This document shows, one piece after another, positions 17,403 to 25,658 of a stretch of 64,000 bases of DNA. The DNA lies in assembly GCF_049720995.1 (NCBI RefSeq), contig NZ_JBNASF010000005.1:11957-75956 (forward strand), written 5' to 3'. The translations under genes were made by a program, and so were the position numbers. The notes beneath the pieces were generated by a model that searched no databases, was not told the origin of the DNA, and saw only the letters and a list, made by a program, of their open reading frames with translations. The stretch is from Methanothermobacter sp049720995 (GTDB lineage: Archaea; Methanobacteriota; Methanobacteria; Methanobacteriales; Methanothermobacteraceae). Each line of letters begins with the position of its first letter. The stretch's first letter is position 1.

Positions 17403-17425
17403 AACACCTCATACATCAAAATCCT

Positions 17426-17473
17426 ATATATCAAATTTTGATATATCAAATAATGATATATCCTTTATATATA
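17426..17473 (-). promoter_or_regulatory. TATA box with downstream palindromic operator
   Basis: Read on the minus strand, TATATATAAA (17464-17473) is followed by TGATATATC-type half-sites. Bases 17426-17446 form a perfect inverted repeat of 10-base arms around one central base (ATATATCAAA and TTTGATATAT). A further GATATATC half-site lies at 17454-17461. The palindrome covers the expected transcription start, the usual place for an archaeal repressor. Confidence 0.6.
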
Positions 17474-17497
17474 CATTTCGGTGAGAAGAAGGGATGT

Positions 17498-17896
17498 TTA
17501 CTTAACAAGTAGTACCGGTACCTCAACCGTCTTGAGGGTGGTCTCGGCCACACTGCCCATCAAAAGCTTCTCAAGACCTGAACGCCCATGTGACGCGATA
17601 ACCACAAGATCCGCCCCTGTCTTCTCAGAGATCTTCTTCATATCATGCGCCGGGCTTCCAAATACCAGGACCTCATCCACCTGGACACCGGCCTCCCTGC
17701 CCTTCCTCTGCACACCCGCCAGGATCTCCTTTCCCTCATCCTCAAGGACATCAAAGGGGTAGATCAGCTTCTCATCAATAACATGCACAGCAACCACCAC
17801 GGAGCCCAGACGCCCTGCAAGTTCAATGGCAAGGTCCTCGGCCTTTGCTGCATACTCCGAACCATCGGTTGGAACCATGATCCTCTCAAACATCAT
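17498..17896 (-). CDS. Universal stress protein (UspA family)
   Basis: About 132 residues from Met at 17896 (or 17893). AGGTGG lies just upstream, so an in-frame GTG at 17911 is less likely. The ATP-binding Usp fold is clear: ERIMVPTDGSEYAAKA at the N terminus and the GSPAHDM and ASHGRSGLEKLLMGS blocks at the C terminus, the last being the G-2x-G-9x-G(S/T) nucleotide motif. It is downstream of the FMN protein and atwA, with a 9-base overlap in the upstream leader, so it is probably in their operon. Confidence 0.92.
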   Translation of the reverse strand: MMFERIMVPTDGSEYAAKAEDLAIELAGRLGSVVVAVHVIDEKLIYPFDVLEDEGKEILAGVQRKGREAGVQVDEVLVFGSPAHDMKKISEKTGADLVVIASHGRSGLEKLLMGSVAETTLKTVEVPVLLVK

Positions 17897-17903
17897 AAAC
17901 CAC

Positions 17904-18455
17904 CTATTCAATACGCCTCACATGATCCCCCACGACAAACTCTGTTCCACCCACATGGAGGACTGGCTTCACCGATTCAACATCAAGGAGCCCATCCCTT
18001 ATGCATCCAGAGCAGACCGAGGCATTCACAACCGAGCCCACTATGAGGCTGTGGTCGCCAACCTCACACATCCTGAGGAGTTCACATTCAAGGTGTGCTG
18101 CTGCCTCAGCTATCCTCGGTGGCTTAACCCTCTCTGATGGAATCCAGTTAAGACCTGCGGCCTCAAGTTCATTCTCACCCGCCGGGAGATCCCTGGCGGT
18201 TATCCACATTTTATCAATTATGTCCACCGGCGTTATATTAAGTACAAACTCATGGGTGTCCTCAACATTCACTGCGGTGTGGTGGGCCGGTGCAGATGCA
18301 AAGGCCACAATCGGGGGGTCGATTGACACCGGCATGGTGAAGGAAAATGGGGCCGCATTTATATTCCCATCCTCATCCACCGTGGTTACAATGACGGTTG
18401 GCCTTGGAGTAAGTATTCTGTGCGCATTCTCAACAGGAAAATTCTCAAATTCCAT
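17904..18455 (-). CDS. FMN-binding flavin reductase-like protein
   Basis: 183 residues of the flavin reductase/FMN-binding split barrel family. The blocks RPTVIVTTVDEDGNINAAPFS near 18-38 and APAHHTAVNVEDTHEFVLNI near 54-73 are typical. A homologue at the same chromosomal position in M. thermautotrophicus was solved as an FMN-binding protein; its physiological reaction is unknown. It lies 5 bases downstream of atwA. The stop codon is followed by the usp ribosome site. Confidence 0.9.
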   Translation of the reverse strand: MEFENFPVENAHRILTPRPTVIVTTVDEDGNINAAPFSFTMPVSIDPPIVAFASAPAHHTAVNVEDTHEFVLNITPVDIIDKMWITARDLPAGENELEAAGLNWIPSERVKPPRIAEAAAHLECELLRMCEVGDHSLIVGSVVNASVCSGCIRDGLLDVESVKPVLHVGGTEFVVGDHVRRIE

Positions 18456-18460
18456 TTATA

Positions 18461-20167
18461 TCACCCCTTAACCCTCTGAAGGTATTTTGCTTGGCTTCTT
18501 TCAACAAACTCGTCGCAGAGGCCATCTGGTTCGCCGTCCATTACAAGACGTCCATCCTCAACCATCACAGCCCTTGTGCTGAGCTCCCTTATGAAATCCA
18601 CATGGTGGCTCACCATGATTATGGTTGTCCCGAACTCCATGTTAATCCTCTTGAGGGAATTTGAAACCATCCTGAGCGTTATTGGGTCGAGGTCCCCGAA
18701 CGGCTCATCAAGGACAAGTACATCGGGCCTTGATGCAAGGACAAGGGCAAGGGTCGCCCTCACCCGCTCACCCCCTGAGAGCTCATAGGATTTCCTGTCA
18801 AGTATGTCCATGGGGAGGTCCAGGGCCCTGAATATGGGCTCAGCATACTTCTTAACCTCGCTGTCAGGAAAACTCGGGAAGAGCTCCTCAAGTATCTCAG
18901 GTGAGAGGCCAAGTTTCTCAAGCCTGTAGCGGGCCTCTGTTTCAGGAAGATCTGTGAGCTGGTAGAGCACATCAAGGACCATGTCACTTATCCCAAGCTC
19001 CCCGGCCCTCTTCCTTGCCTCTGCAACAACATGTTCACCCTTAACACCAAGCCTTGAGGCTATCTGACTCCTTATGGTGGCATGATGTACAAGTGCAAAC
19101 TCCTGATGCATGAAACCCATCTTCCTCCTTACACCCATCCTCTTAACGCCAGGTTCATGCATGTTAACCCATTCACTGTCAAGCCTGAACTCAACTGTAC
19201 CCTCATCAGGAAGGTCCAGGCCACCTATCATCCGTAGAAGCACCGTCTTGCCGGCCCCGCTTGGCCCTATTATGGATACTATCTCACCCTCCCTGATATC
19301 AAGGTTAACGTCCCTCATCTCAAGGACTGCCCCGCCCCTGAGGAGTACAAACCTCTTGGCCAGATCCCTGACCCTGAGGATCTCCCTCCCTGAGCTGCGG
19401 GGTGTGTAGTCAACCGGGGGCTCAATGCCCCTCATGAAGCCCTCTATAATCCTCCCGGGTTCCCCCTCATCAACGATGCGCCCGTCCTCCATCAAAACCA
19501 GCCGGTCTGCAAGGTACTCGTGGACCTCGGGTAGGTGTGAGACGAGCACCACCGTGACACCCAGTTTTCTGTTGATATTCCCTATGGCATCCAGTATCTC
19601 CTGCTTCGTTCCAGGGCATGACATGGTTGCGGGTTCATCAAGAAGGAGTACCCTGGGTTTTTTTGCAAGTTGCCTGGCCATTATGAGCCTCTGCTTCTCG
19701 CCCCCACTGAGAACAGGTGCAAAGTGTTCGGCCTTGTGGTCAAGTCCAACCACCCTTAGTAGTTCCATTGCCTCCTCACCGAATTCATCATAGGCGAAGT
19801 CAAAGTCTGTCATTGACTCGTCACCATATTTTGCAGCATACAGCTTCCTTATGACATTCTGAAGGGCTGTCTCCGACCAGAGGCCAAAGGACCTCTGAAG
19901 GTGAATTGCAGTCCTCTTTTTGAGCTTTGAGAAGTAGTACTGTCCTGAATCAGCCTCAACGGTCACATCATCCAGGGTTATCCTCCCTGAATCAAAGGGT
20001 TCAACACCCCTCAGAATCCTCAGAAGTGTTGTCTTACCTGAACCGCTCATTCCAAGTATTCCCAGGATTTCGCCCTCAGAAACCTCAAGGTTAACATCGG
20101 AAAGTGCCCTGAATTCATCTCCATTCTCAAGTTTATAGGTCTTTGTCAGGTTCTCCACCCTTATCAT
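18461..20167 (-). CDS. atwA: Methyl-coenzyme M reductase activation component A2 (dual ABC ATPase)
   Basis: 568 residues with two ABC ATPase domains and no membrane segments. Walker A motifs are GMSGSGKTT near 38-46 and GPSGAGKTV near 303-311; signature motifs are LSGGEKQR and LSGGERVR, each followed by LLLDEP or LVLDEP. AtwA couples ATP hydrolysis to reductive activation of Ni(I) in methyl-CoM reductase, working with a multi-protein complex. It leads a minus-strand operon with the FMN protein and Usp. Confidence 0.94.
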   Translation of the reverse strand: MIRVENLTKTYKLENGDEFRALSDVNLEVSEGEILGILGMSGSGKTTLLRILRGVEPFDSGRITLDDVTVEADSGQYYFSKLKKRTAIHLQRSFGLWSETALQNVIRKLYAAKYGDESMTDFDFAYDEFGEEAMELLRVVGLDHKAEHFAPVLSGGEKQRLIMARQLAKKPRVLLLDEPATMSCPGTKQEILDAIGNINRKLGVTVVLVSHLPEVHEYLADRLVLMEDGRIVDEGEPGRIIEGFMRGIEPPVDYTPRSSGREILRVRDLAKRFVLLRGGAVLEMRDVNLDIREGEIVSIIGPSGAGKTVLLRMIGGLDLPDEGTVEFRLDSEWVNMHEPGVKRMGVRRKMGFMHQEFALVHHATIRSQIASRLGVKGEHVVAEARKRAGELGISDMVLDVLYQLTDLPETEARYRLEKLGLSPEILEELFPSFPDSEVKKYAEPIFRALDLPMDILDRKSYELSGGERVRATLALVLASRPDVLVLDEPFGDLDPITLRMVSNSLKRINMEFGTTIIMVSHHVDFIRELSTRAVMVEDGRLVMDGEPDGLCDEFVERSQAKYLQRVKG

Positions 20168-20278
20168 TGCATCACCGCAACCATTCCTTCAAGGTTCAAT
20201 AGATACCAGATCTCATGGCAGTGCCTGAAAAACTGCCGGTTAAAATTTCATCAATCATTACAGCAACGTGCTGCCATG

Positions 20279-20306
20279 AATATATACTAGAACCACTATA
20301 GTTCTA
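20279..20306 (+). promoter_or_regulatory. Promoter of nadM with inverted repeat
   Basis: A TATA-like AATATATACT at 20279-20288 lies about 60 bases before the nadM ATG. Just downstream, TAGAAC (20288-20293) and GTTCTA (20301-20306) form an inverted repeat with a 7-base spacer over the predicted start of transcription. This could be an operator; no matching regulator is evident. Confidence 0.45.
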
Positions 20307-20346
20307 ATAGTTTTACTGACATAATAACCTTTATGCGGTGATATGA

Positions 20347-20874
20347 ATGAGGGGATTGCTGGTTGGAAGGATGCAGCCATTCCACCGGGGACACCTCCAG
20401 GTTATAAAGAGGGTGCTCGGGGAGGTTGATGAACTCATAATATGTATCGGAAGCGCCCAGCTGAGCCACAGCCTCAGGGACCCCTTCACCGCCGGTGAGA
20501 GGGTGATGATGCTGACCAAGGCACTCAGTGAGAACGGTATCCCCGCATCAAGCTACTACATCATACCCGTCCAGGACATAGAGTGCAACGCCCTCTGGGT
20601 TGCACATATAAAGATGCTAACACCCCCATTTGACAGGGTATACAGTGGGAACCCCCTTGTCCAGCGGCTCTTCAGCGAGGACGGCTATGAGGTGACTGCA
20701 CCCCCACTGTTCTACAGGGACAGGTACTCAGGGACAGAGGTGAGGCGGAGGATGCTTGACGATGGTGACTGGCGCTCACTCCTTCCAGAATCTGTTGTTG
20801 AGGTTATAGAGGAAATAAATGGGGTTGAAAGAATAAAACACCTTGCAAAAAAGGAAGTTAGTGAACTGGTGTAG
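20347..20874 (+). CDS. nadM: Nicotinamide-nucleotide adenylyltransferase, archaeal type
   Basis: 175 residues. It joins NMN and ATP to NAD. The nucleotidyltransferase motif GRMQPFHRGH at 7-16 and the C-terminal YSGTEVRRRM block near 120-129 (ISSTxxR-type) bind ATP phosphates. GGTGAT stands four bases upstream of the ATG. It heads a plus-strand operon with moaE and the HD gene. Confidence 0.95.
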   Translation: MRGLLVGRMQPFHRGHLQVIKRVLGEVDELIICIGSAQLSHSLRDPFTAGERVMMLTKALSENGIPASSYYIIPVQDIECNALWVAHIKMLTPPFDRVYSGNPLVQRLFSEDGYEVTAPPLFYRDRYSGTEVRRRMLDDGDWRSLLPESVVEVIEEINGVERIKHLAKKEVSELV

Positions 20875-20883
20875 GTGTCAGAG

Positions 20884-21315
20884 ATGATGGTCATGGTGAC
20901 AGATGAAAAGGAGGCCTTCAGAATGGATGACCTCCTGGAACATGTGAAGAAGAGTCCCTACCTTGATGAATGCGGCGCAGTATTCACCTTTGAGGGAATC
21001 GTCCGTGGTGTTGATGATGAGAGGACAGAGAAACTCATACTAACAACACCAGACATTGAAAAGGCCCGGAAGGAACTTGAGGGGATAGTGGATGATGTTA
21101 TGGAGAAGTACCCTGTGAAGGACGTGGCCGTTGTGCACTACGTGGGGGAGTTCTATGTATCAGAGACCCTCTTCATGGTGGCTGTTGCAGGACCTCACCG
21201 TGGGGAAACCCTTGAGGCCCTCAAAGAGATAATCGAGAGGACGAAGTATGAAATAGACTTCATGAAGGAGGAGTACACCAGCAGCGGCAGGAACGTTATC
21301 ATGTCAGGCGGCTAG
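20884..21315 (+). CDS. moaE: Molybdopterin synthase catalytic subunit MoaE
   Basis: About 143 residues from Met at 20884, which has AGGTGT five bases upstream; an in-frame GTG at 20875 lies inside that site. MoaE adds sulfur from thiocarboxylated MoaD to precursor Z. Family blocks seen are CGAVFTFEGIVRG near 29-41, YVGEFYVSETLFMVAVAGPHR and the lysine-containing KYEIDFMKEEY near the C terminus. Formyl-methanofuran dehydrogenases need this cofactor. moaD is not adjacent. Confidence 0.92.
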   Translation: MMVMVTDEKEAFRMDDLLEHVKKSPYLDECGAVFTFEGIVRGVDDERTEKLILTTPDIEKARKELEGIVDDVMEKYPVKDVAVVHYVGEFYVSETLFMVAVAGPHRGETLEALKEIIERTKYEIDFMKEEYTSSGRNVIMSGG

Positions 21316-21325
21316 GAGTCTTAAA

Positions 21326-22546
21326 ATGAAATTCATAAGGGACAGCGTCCACGGTAACCTGAAGCTCACCGAATTTGAGGTGAGGGTTATTGACACACCA
21401 CCTGTTCAGAGGCTCAGGAGGATAAAGCAGCTGGGATTCACAAATCTGATATACCCGGGAGCAAATCATTCGCGGTTCGAACACTCCATAGGGGCCATGT
21501 ACCTGGCATCGAGGCTGGCAGAGCACCTCAACCTTGGAACTGAAAAGAAGAGGATACTGAGACTCTGCGCACTCCTCCATGACGTGGGGCACGGCCCATT
21601 CTCCCATGTATCAGAGGGGGTCCTTGAAAGGTCCCATGAGAGCCTCACAAGGAAACTCATAAGGGAATCTGTGCTCGGTGAGATGATATCAGAGGAGTTC
21701 GACCTTGAACAGGTTATGAGGATACTGAGGGGTGAGGGTGTCCTTGGACAGGCAATCAACGGGGAGCTTGATGTTGACAGGATGGATTACCTCCTGCGGG
21801 ACTCCCACTACACAGGGGTGGCCTACGGTATAATAGACGTTGAAAGGCTGATATACAATATGAAGATGGAGAACGACCTTGTCCTTGACAGGAAGGGTGT
21901 TCAGGCCGCAGAGTCTGCCCTGCTTGCAAGGTACTTCATGTATCCCAGCGTCTACCAGCACCACACCACCAGGATCGTGAACTCCATGTTCAGGAGGTGC
22001 CTCAGGAGCCTCATATCTGAGGGGGTGCTTGATGAGTCCAGGATATACCTCTATGACGACATGGACCTCATCGTCATGTGCAGGAATCAGGGGGGCCTTG
22101 CAGGCGATATGATACGGAGACTGGATAACCGTGACCTCCTCAAGACCGTGGAATCTGTGAAACTCAATGAGCTCGAGGACCCCCAGAGGGTATTCAGGAT
22201 CACAGATGCTGAGATAAAAAAGGCCGAGGTGGAAATTGCAGAGGACATGGACCTGGACCCTGATTATGTTGTGGTTAACCTTCCAGAGTACCCTGCATTT
22301 GATGAGATGAGGACCCAGGTTTCTGTGGGGGACTCCATCGTGAACCTGAGCCATATATCAAGTCTCGTGGGGGCGCTGAAGGAGGCGAGGTTCAACCATG
22401 CAGATATATGTGTTTATGTGCCCCGTGAATCAGCCGCTGCATTCAGGGAATTCAGCCTCCATGACTACATGGATCTCCCTGAGAGAAGACCGTCACACCC
22501 CCGGCAGCTTCGACTCACGGTACCTGATTACCTTAAATTCAGATAG
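21326..22546 (+). CDS. HD-domain phosphohydrolase (dNTPase-like)
   Basis: 406 residues. The N terminus is the canonical start of the SamHD1/dNTPase-like archaeal HD family: DSVHGNLKLTEFE, RLRRIKQLG and YPGANHSRFEHSIGAMYLA. The HD metal site is HDVGHGPFSHV near 90-100, with a distant Asp in NGELDVDRMDYLLRDS. It may hydrolyse dNTPs or other nucleotides. The last codons (LKFR) coincide with the first copy of a 60-base tandem repeat, so the C terminus may have been rewritten by repeat expansion. Confidence 0.9.
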   Translation: MKFIRDSVHGNLKLTEFEVRVIDTPPVQRLRRIKQLGFTNLIYPGANHSRFEHSIGAMYLASRLAEHLNLGTEKKRILRLCALLHDVGHGPFSHVSEGVLERSHESLTRKLIRESVLGEMISEEFDLEQVMRILRGEGVLGQAINGELDVDRMDYLLRDSHYTGVAYGIIDVERLIYNMKMENDLVLDRKGVQAAESALLARYFMYPSVYQHHTTRIVNSMFRRCLRSLISEGVLDESRIYLYDDMDLIVMCRNQGGLAGDMIRRLDNRDLLKTVESVKLNELEDPQRVFRITDAEIKKAEVEIAEDMDLDPDYVVVNLPEYPAFDEMRTQVSVGDSIVNLSHISSLVGALKEARFNHADICVYVPRESAAAFREFSLHDYMDLPERRPSHPRQLRLTVPDYLKFR

Positions 22547-22675
22547 ATAACACCCCATATTACATATAACAAAAATAAAACCCACCCATGTGACTTAAAT
22601 TCAGATAAACAAACCCACCATTCATATAACAAAAATAAAACCCACCCATGTGACTTAAATTCAGATAAATTCTCA
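22532..22675. repeat. 60-62-bp tandem repeat, two full copies and a partial third
   Basis: CTTAAATTCAGATA begins at 22532, 22594 and 22654, giving spacings of 62 and 60 bases. The 3' parts of the two full units share AACAAAAATAAAACCCACCC and CATGTGA exactly. The first unit starts within the final codons and stop of the HD gene. The array fills the gap before the ubiX-like gene and could act as a terminator or recombination site; no spacer-like unique blocks of CRISPR type are present. Confidence 0.9.
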
Positions 22676-22721
22676 TCATAAAAGGAAATGAGCATCCATA
22701 AAACACTCAGAAGTGATTCAG

Positions 22722-23291
22722 ATGATAATACTGGCAATGACAGGTGCAAGTGGCGTTATCTATGGGGATAGAATACTCAGGGCCCTGAAGGATGCCGGAG
22801 TAAATGTTGCACTCATGATAACCGATACTGCGCGTGATATAATCAGATACGAGCTTGGAAAAGATCCTGAAACCCTGGAAGGGGTGGCTGATGAGTGCTT
22901 TGATTCTGATGACTTCACATCAGCAGTTAACAGTGGCTCATCCAGCTTCAGTGCCATGGTCATAGCGCCGTGCACAATGAAGACCCTATCAGCAATAGCC
23001 AACGGATATGCGGGTAATGCACTCACAAGGGCCGCTGACGTGTGCCTTAAGGAGAGGCGTAAACTAGTCCTTGTGCCAAGGGAGACCCCTCTTAGAAGCG
23101 TGCACCTTGAGAACATGCTGAGGGTTTCAAGGGAGGGAGGGATAATACTCCCTGCCATGCCCGGCTTCTATCACAGACCATCATCCATAGATGAGATCGC
23201 CGACTTCATAGCGGGTAAGGTGCTCGACGTCCTGGGGATAGACAATGAACTCTTCAGAAGGTGGAGCGGTGAGGACATGAAAAGGCCCTAA
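22722..23291 (+). CDS. ubiX: UbiX-family flavin prenyltransferase
   Basis: About 189 residues from Met 22722; GTGATT just upstream acts as the ribosome site. UbiX prenylates FMN to give the cofactor of UbiD-type decarboxylases. MTGASGVIYGDRIL at the N terminus binds FMN phosphate, and later blocks VIAPCTMKTLSAIANGYA, LVPRETPLRSVHLENM and PGFYHRP are diagnostic. In methanogens the product may serve a decarboxylase in menaquinone-like or other aromatic chemistry. cbiT follows after 23 bases. Confidence 0.93.
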   Translation: MIILAMTGASGVIYGDRILRALKDAGVNVALMITDTARDIIRYELGKDPETLEGVADECFDSDDFTSAVNSGSSSFSAMVIAPCTMKTLSAIANGYAGNALTRAADVCLKERRKLVLVPRETPLRSVHLENMLRVSREGGIILPAMPGFYHRPSSIDEIADFIAGKVLDVLGIDNELFRRWSGEDMKRP

Positions 23292-23314
23292 AGTGAGTTC
23301 AAAGGTGATGTGAG

Positions 23315-23881
23315 TTGATACCTGACCATGAATTTATAAAGAACCCCTCTGTACCGGGCCCAACAGCCATGGAGGTGAGGTGCCTCCTTATGTGCCTTGC
23401 AGATCCCCAGAAAGGGGACACTGCAGTTGATGTGGGGTGTGGAACCGGTGGGGTGACCCTTGAACTTTCAAGGAGGGCTGGAAGGGTCTATGCAATCGAT
23501 AAAAGCCCCGATGCAATTTCAACAACCGAGATGAACCTTAAAAAGCATGGGCTGGGGGATAACGTCAGCCTGATATGTGGTGATGCGGTGAAAGCTCTTT
23601 CCGAAATTGATGCGCTGGACATTGCTGTAATCGGGGGAAGCGGCGGTAGACTGGGGGAAATACTTGAAGTGGTTACAGATAAAATTACAGATGGTGGAAG
23701 GATCCTTATAACCGCAATACTCCTTGAGACAAGGTGCGAAGCCGTGAAGTGCCTGCGGGAGCTTGGATTCGACGTGAACATAACCGAGCTGAGCATCACA
23801 AGGGGCCGTGTACTTGAAAGGGGAACCATGATGGTTTCAAAGAACCCCATTGCAGTTGTTTACACAGAAAATTCAGATTAA
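23315..23881 (+). CDS. cbiT: Cobalt-precorrin-6B C15-methyltransferase/decarboxylase CbiT
   Basis: 188 residues beginning with TTG, six bases after GGTGATG. CbiT methylates C15 and decarboxylates the C12 side chain in anaerobic cobalamin synthesis. The N terminus carries the conserved HEFIKNPSVPGPTAMEVR, then the SAM-binding VDVGCGTGGVTLELS near 38-52, and GGSGG near 109. It closely resembles the structurally known Methanothermobacter CbiT. No other cbi synthesis genes are adjacent. Confidence 0.95.
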   Translation: MIPDHEFIKNPSVPGPTAMEVRCLLMCLADPQKGDTAVDVGCGTGGVTLELSRRAGRVYAIDKSPDAISTTEMNLKKHGLGDNVSLICGDAVKALSEIDALDIAVIGGSGGRLGEILEVVTDKITDGGRILITAILLETRCEAVKCLRELGFDVNITELSITRGRVLERGTMMVSKNPIAVVYTENSD

Positions 23882-23902
23882 TCAAGATTTTCAGGTGATG
23901 CT

Positions 23903-24661
23903 ATGAACCCGAGACTAAACTGGAAATTCAGGCTGGGAATTCTGCTTGTACTTGTATCATCCTCCATCTACCTCACCCTCTACTTCATATTCCATAAGCC
24001 AGAGACCGAACTATTCTATATAGGTATAGACCTTGCGTTTGTGCCCCTGGAAATTCTGATAGTTGTTATAATCGTGGAGGCTGCCATATCCCGGCGGGAA
24101 CTTGTTGAGAGACTCGAGAAACTAAACATGGTCGTGGGGGCGTTTTTCAGTGAGGTTGGCACCGAATTCCTTAAGAGGGTATCCCCATTCGAGTCAAATA
24201 CAGATAGAATTGCATCAAAACTTAAGATAGATGCGTCATGGAGTCCGGAGGATTTTAAGGAAATGTTCAGGGAGATAGGGGGATGCGAATTTTATTTTGA
24301 GCTGGGTTCCCCTGAAAGCATTGAACTCATTGAATACCTCAGAGTTTTCTTAACGTCCCGTCGGAAGTTTCTCCTGGGGCTTCTCGAAAACCCCAATTTA
24401 CTCGAGCATGAAAGCTTCACAGACATGCTCTGGGCGGTCTTTCATCTGATGGAGGAACTTGAGGCAAGAGGGGACCTCTCATCTCTACCTCCCACAGACT
24501 ATGAGCACCTGGCCGGTGACCTCGAAAGGGCCTATTCTGCCGTTGTGTCCGAGTGGCTGGGATACATGGAACACCTCAGCGAAAACTATCCCTACCTCTT
24601 CTCACTTGCCGTGAGGAAGAACCCCTTCAACAGGGATGCTAGGGTTGAAATTCTTGAGTGA
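23903..24661 (+). CDS. Membrane-anchored protein of unknown function
   Basis: 252 residues. Two N-terminal membrane segments, near 9-30 and 40-60, are followed by about 190 mostly acidic, helical residues likely on the cytoplasmic side. No enzymatic motif is visible. The pattern (two helices then a soluble helical domain rich in leucine and glutamate) is found in conserved Methanobacteriales proteins of unknown function. It follows cbiT by 21 bases and may share its transcript. Confidence 0.7.
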   Translation: MNPRLNWKFRLGILLVLVSSSIYLTLYFIFHKPETELFYIGIDLAFVPLEILIVVIIVEAAISRRELVERLEKLNMVVGAFFSEVGTEFLKRVSPFESNTDRIASKLKIDASWSPEDFKEMFREIGGCEFYFELGSPESIELIEYLRVFLTSRRKFLLGLLENPNLLEHESFTDMLWAVFHLMEELEARGDLSSLPPTDYEHLAGDLERAYSAVVSEWLGYMEHLSENYPYLFSLAVRKNPFNRDARVEILE

Positions 24662-24834
24662 TGATTTCAGTTCACTCAGGGATTAGCTGGGCGTAGCCCA
24701 CATGAAGAGGGACACAAGGATATTCATTCATATTTCAATTTAAATTTTTAATAATGATCTGTTTTGAAAATAAAATCGTATAACTTATATATTATTACAG
24801 AGAGATTATAAAAAAACTCCAATGGTTGGTATCC

Positions 24835-25038
24835 ATGGAACGTTTGACCCTTGAGCAGTATAGGGAAATGGTTAATGAGATAATTGAATTCAAGAATCTA
24901 TACGGGTCTTTACCGGAATATGCCCTCGTCAATGGGAAGAAAATCCATAAAGAACACTACATCGACATGATAGAGAGGGTAAACAAGTTCGTGCTTGAGA
25001 TGGGAAGGAATCCGCGCACGGTTGATATCAGATCCTGA
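24835..25038 (+). CDS. Solo pseudomurein-binding-repeat protein
   Basis: 67 residues from the ATG at 24835. The whole protein looks like one or two pseudomurein-binding repeats: the LEQYREMVNEIIEFKNLYG half and the HYIDMIERVNKFVLEMGRNP half share the Y-x2-M-x6-F-x4-G-x-P pattern of the PMB repeats in the pseudomurein endopeptidases PeiW and PeiP. There is no signal peptide, so export is unexplained. A TATA-like TTATATATTA lies near 24786. The gene converges with the mobA-like gene, overlapping by 11 bases. Confidence 0.65.
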   Translation: MERLTLEQYREMVNEIIEFKNLYGSLPEYALVNGKKIHKEHYIDMIERVNKFVLEMGRNPRTVDIRS

Positions 25039-25627
25039 GGTCCTCCGGGCGGTTGAAGTTCCTGAAACTCCGAAGGCTTGGATCCAGACTGATAGCGTCT
25101 ATGCGGCAGGATTCAATGGAGTCAAGGAGAACCCTAACTCTCCTTTCATTTTTGGCGAGCAGACCATCTATATGGTCCCTTATTTTTACCGAGTAGACTG
25201 CGTGGAGTGGCTCGGGCAGGTCATCCCTGCAGGGTACAATGGCATCACACCCAGCCCCCATCACCCTGAAGGCATCCTTCATATTCAGTAGGAATTCCCC
25301 GGTAACAAGGGGGGAGTCACAGGGGAGAAAGAGGGCCGCGGAACCTGAAATTCTCCCAAGAGCAGTGAATATGCCCCCCAGCGGGCCGACACCCGGCACC
25401 TCATCTGTGAGGATTCTGATACTGGAATCAAGAAGACCCGTGTAATTAGCAGCCTGCCCACTGTCACGGAAGACCACGGCAACCTCACTGAAATATCCCA
25501 GGAGTTTATCTGTTATGATCTCAATGAATGACCTTCCCTCCATCACAAGAAGGCCCTTATCTGATCCCATCCTCCTGCCCATTCCCCCGCAGAGGACCAC
25601 AGCAGAGTTCAGTTCACGGTTTTTCAT
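25028..25627 (-). CDS. mobA: Molybdenum cofactor guanylyltransferase-like protein
   Basis: 199 residues. The nucleotidyltransferase start AVVLCGGMGRRMGSDKG near 9-25 is diagnostic of MobA, which joins GMP to molybdopterin. GPLGGIFTALGRI and LPCDSPLV (Asp for Mg2+) follow. A related role in other nucleotidyl transfers cannot be excluded. Its 3' end overlaps the solo PMB-repeat gene on the other strand. Confidence 0.85.
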   Translation of the reverse strand: MKNRELNSAVVLCGGMGRRMGSDKGLLVMEGRSFIEIITDKLLGYFSEVAVVFRDSGQAANYTGLLDSSIRILTDEVPGVGPLGGIFTALGRISGSAALFLPCDSPLVTGEFLLNMKDAFRVMGAGCDAIVPCRDDLPEPLHAVYSVKIRDHIDGLLAKNERRVRVLLDSIESCRIDAISLDPSLRSFRNFNRPEDLRI

Positions 25628-25658
25628 TGGATCGCTGAAGAATTATAGAAAAAATGAT

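Noticed and set aside
21689..22354. Long minus-strand frame opposite the HD gene
   Set aside because: Composition is rich in His and Val with no recognisable domain. The plus-strand HD protein fully explains the region.
22532..22675. CRISPR array near the HD gene
   Set aside because: The parts between the common phrases are almost the same in the two full copies, so they are not unique spacers.
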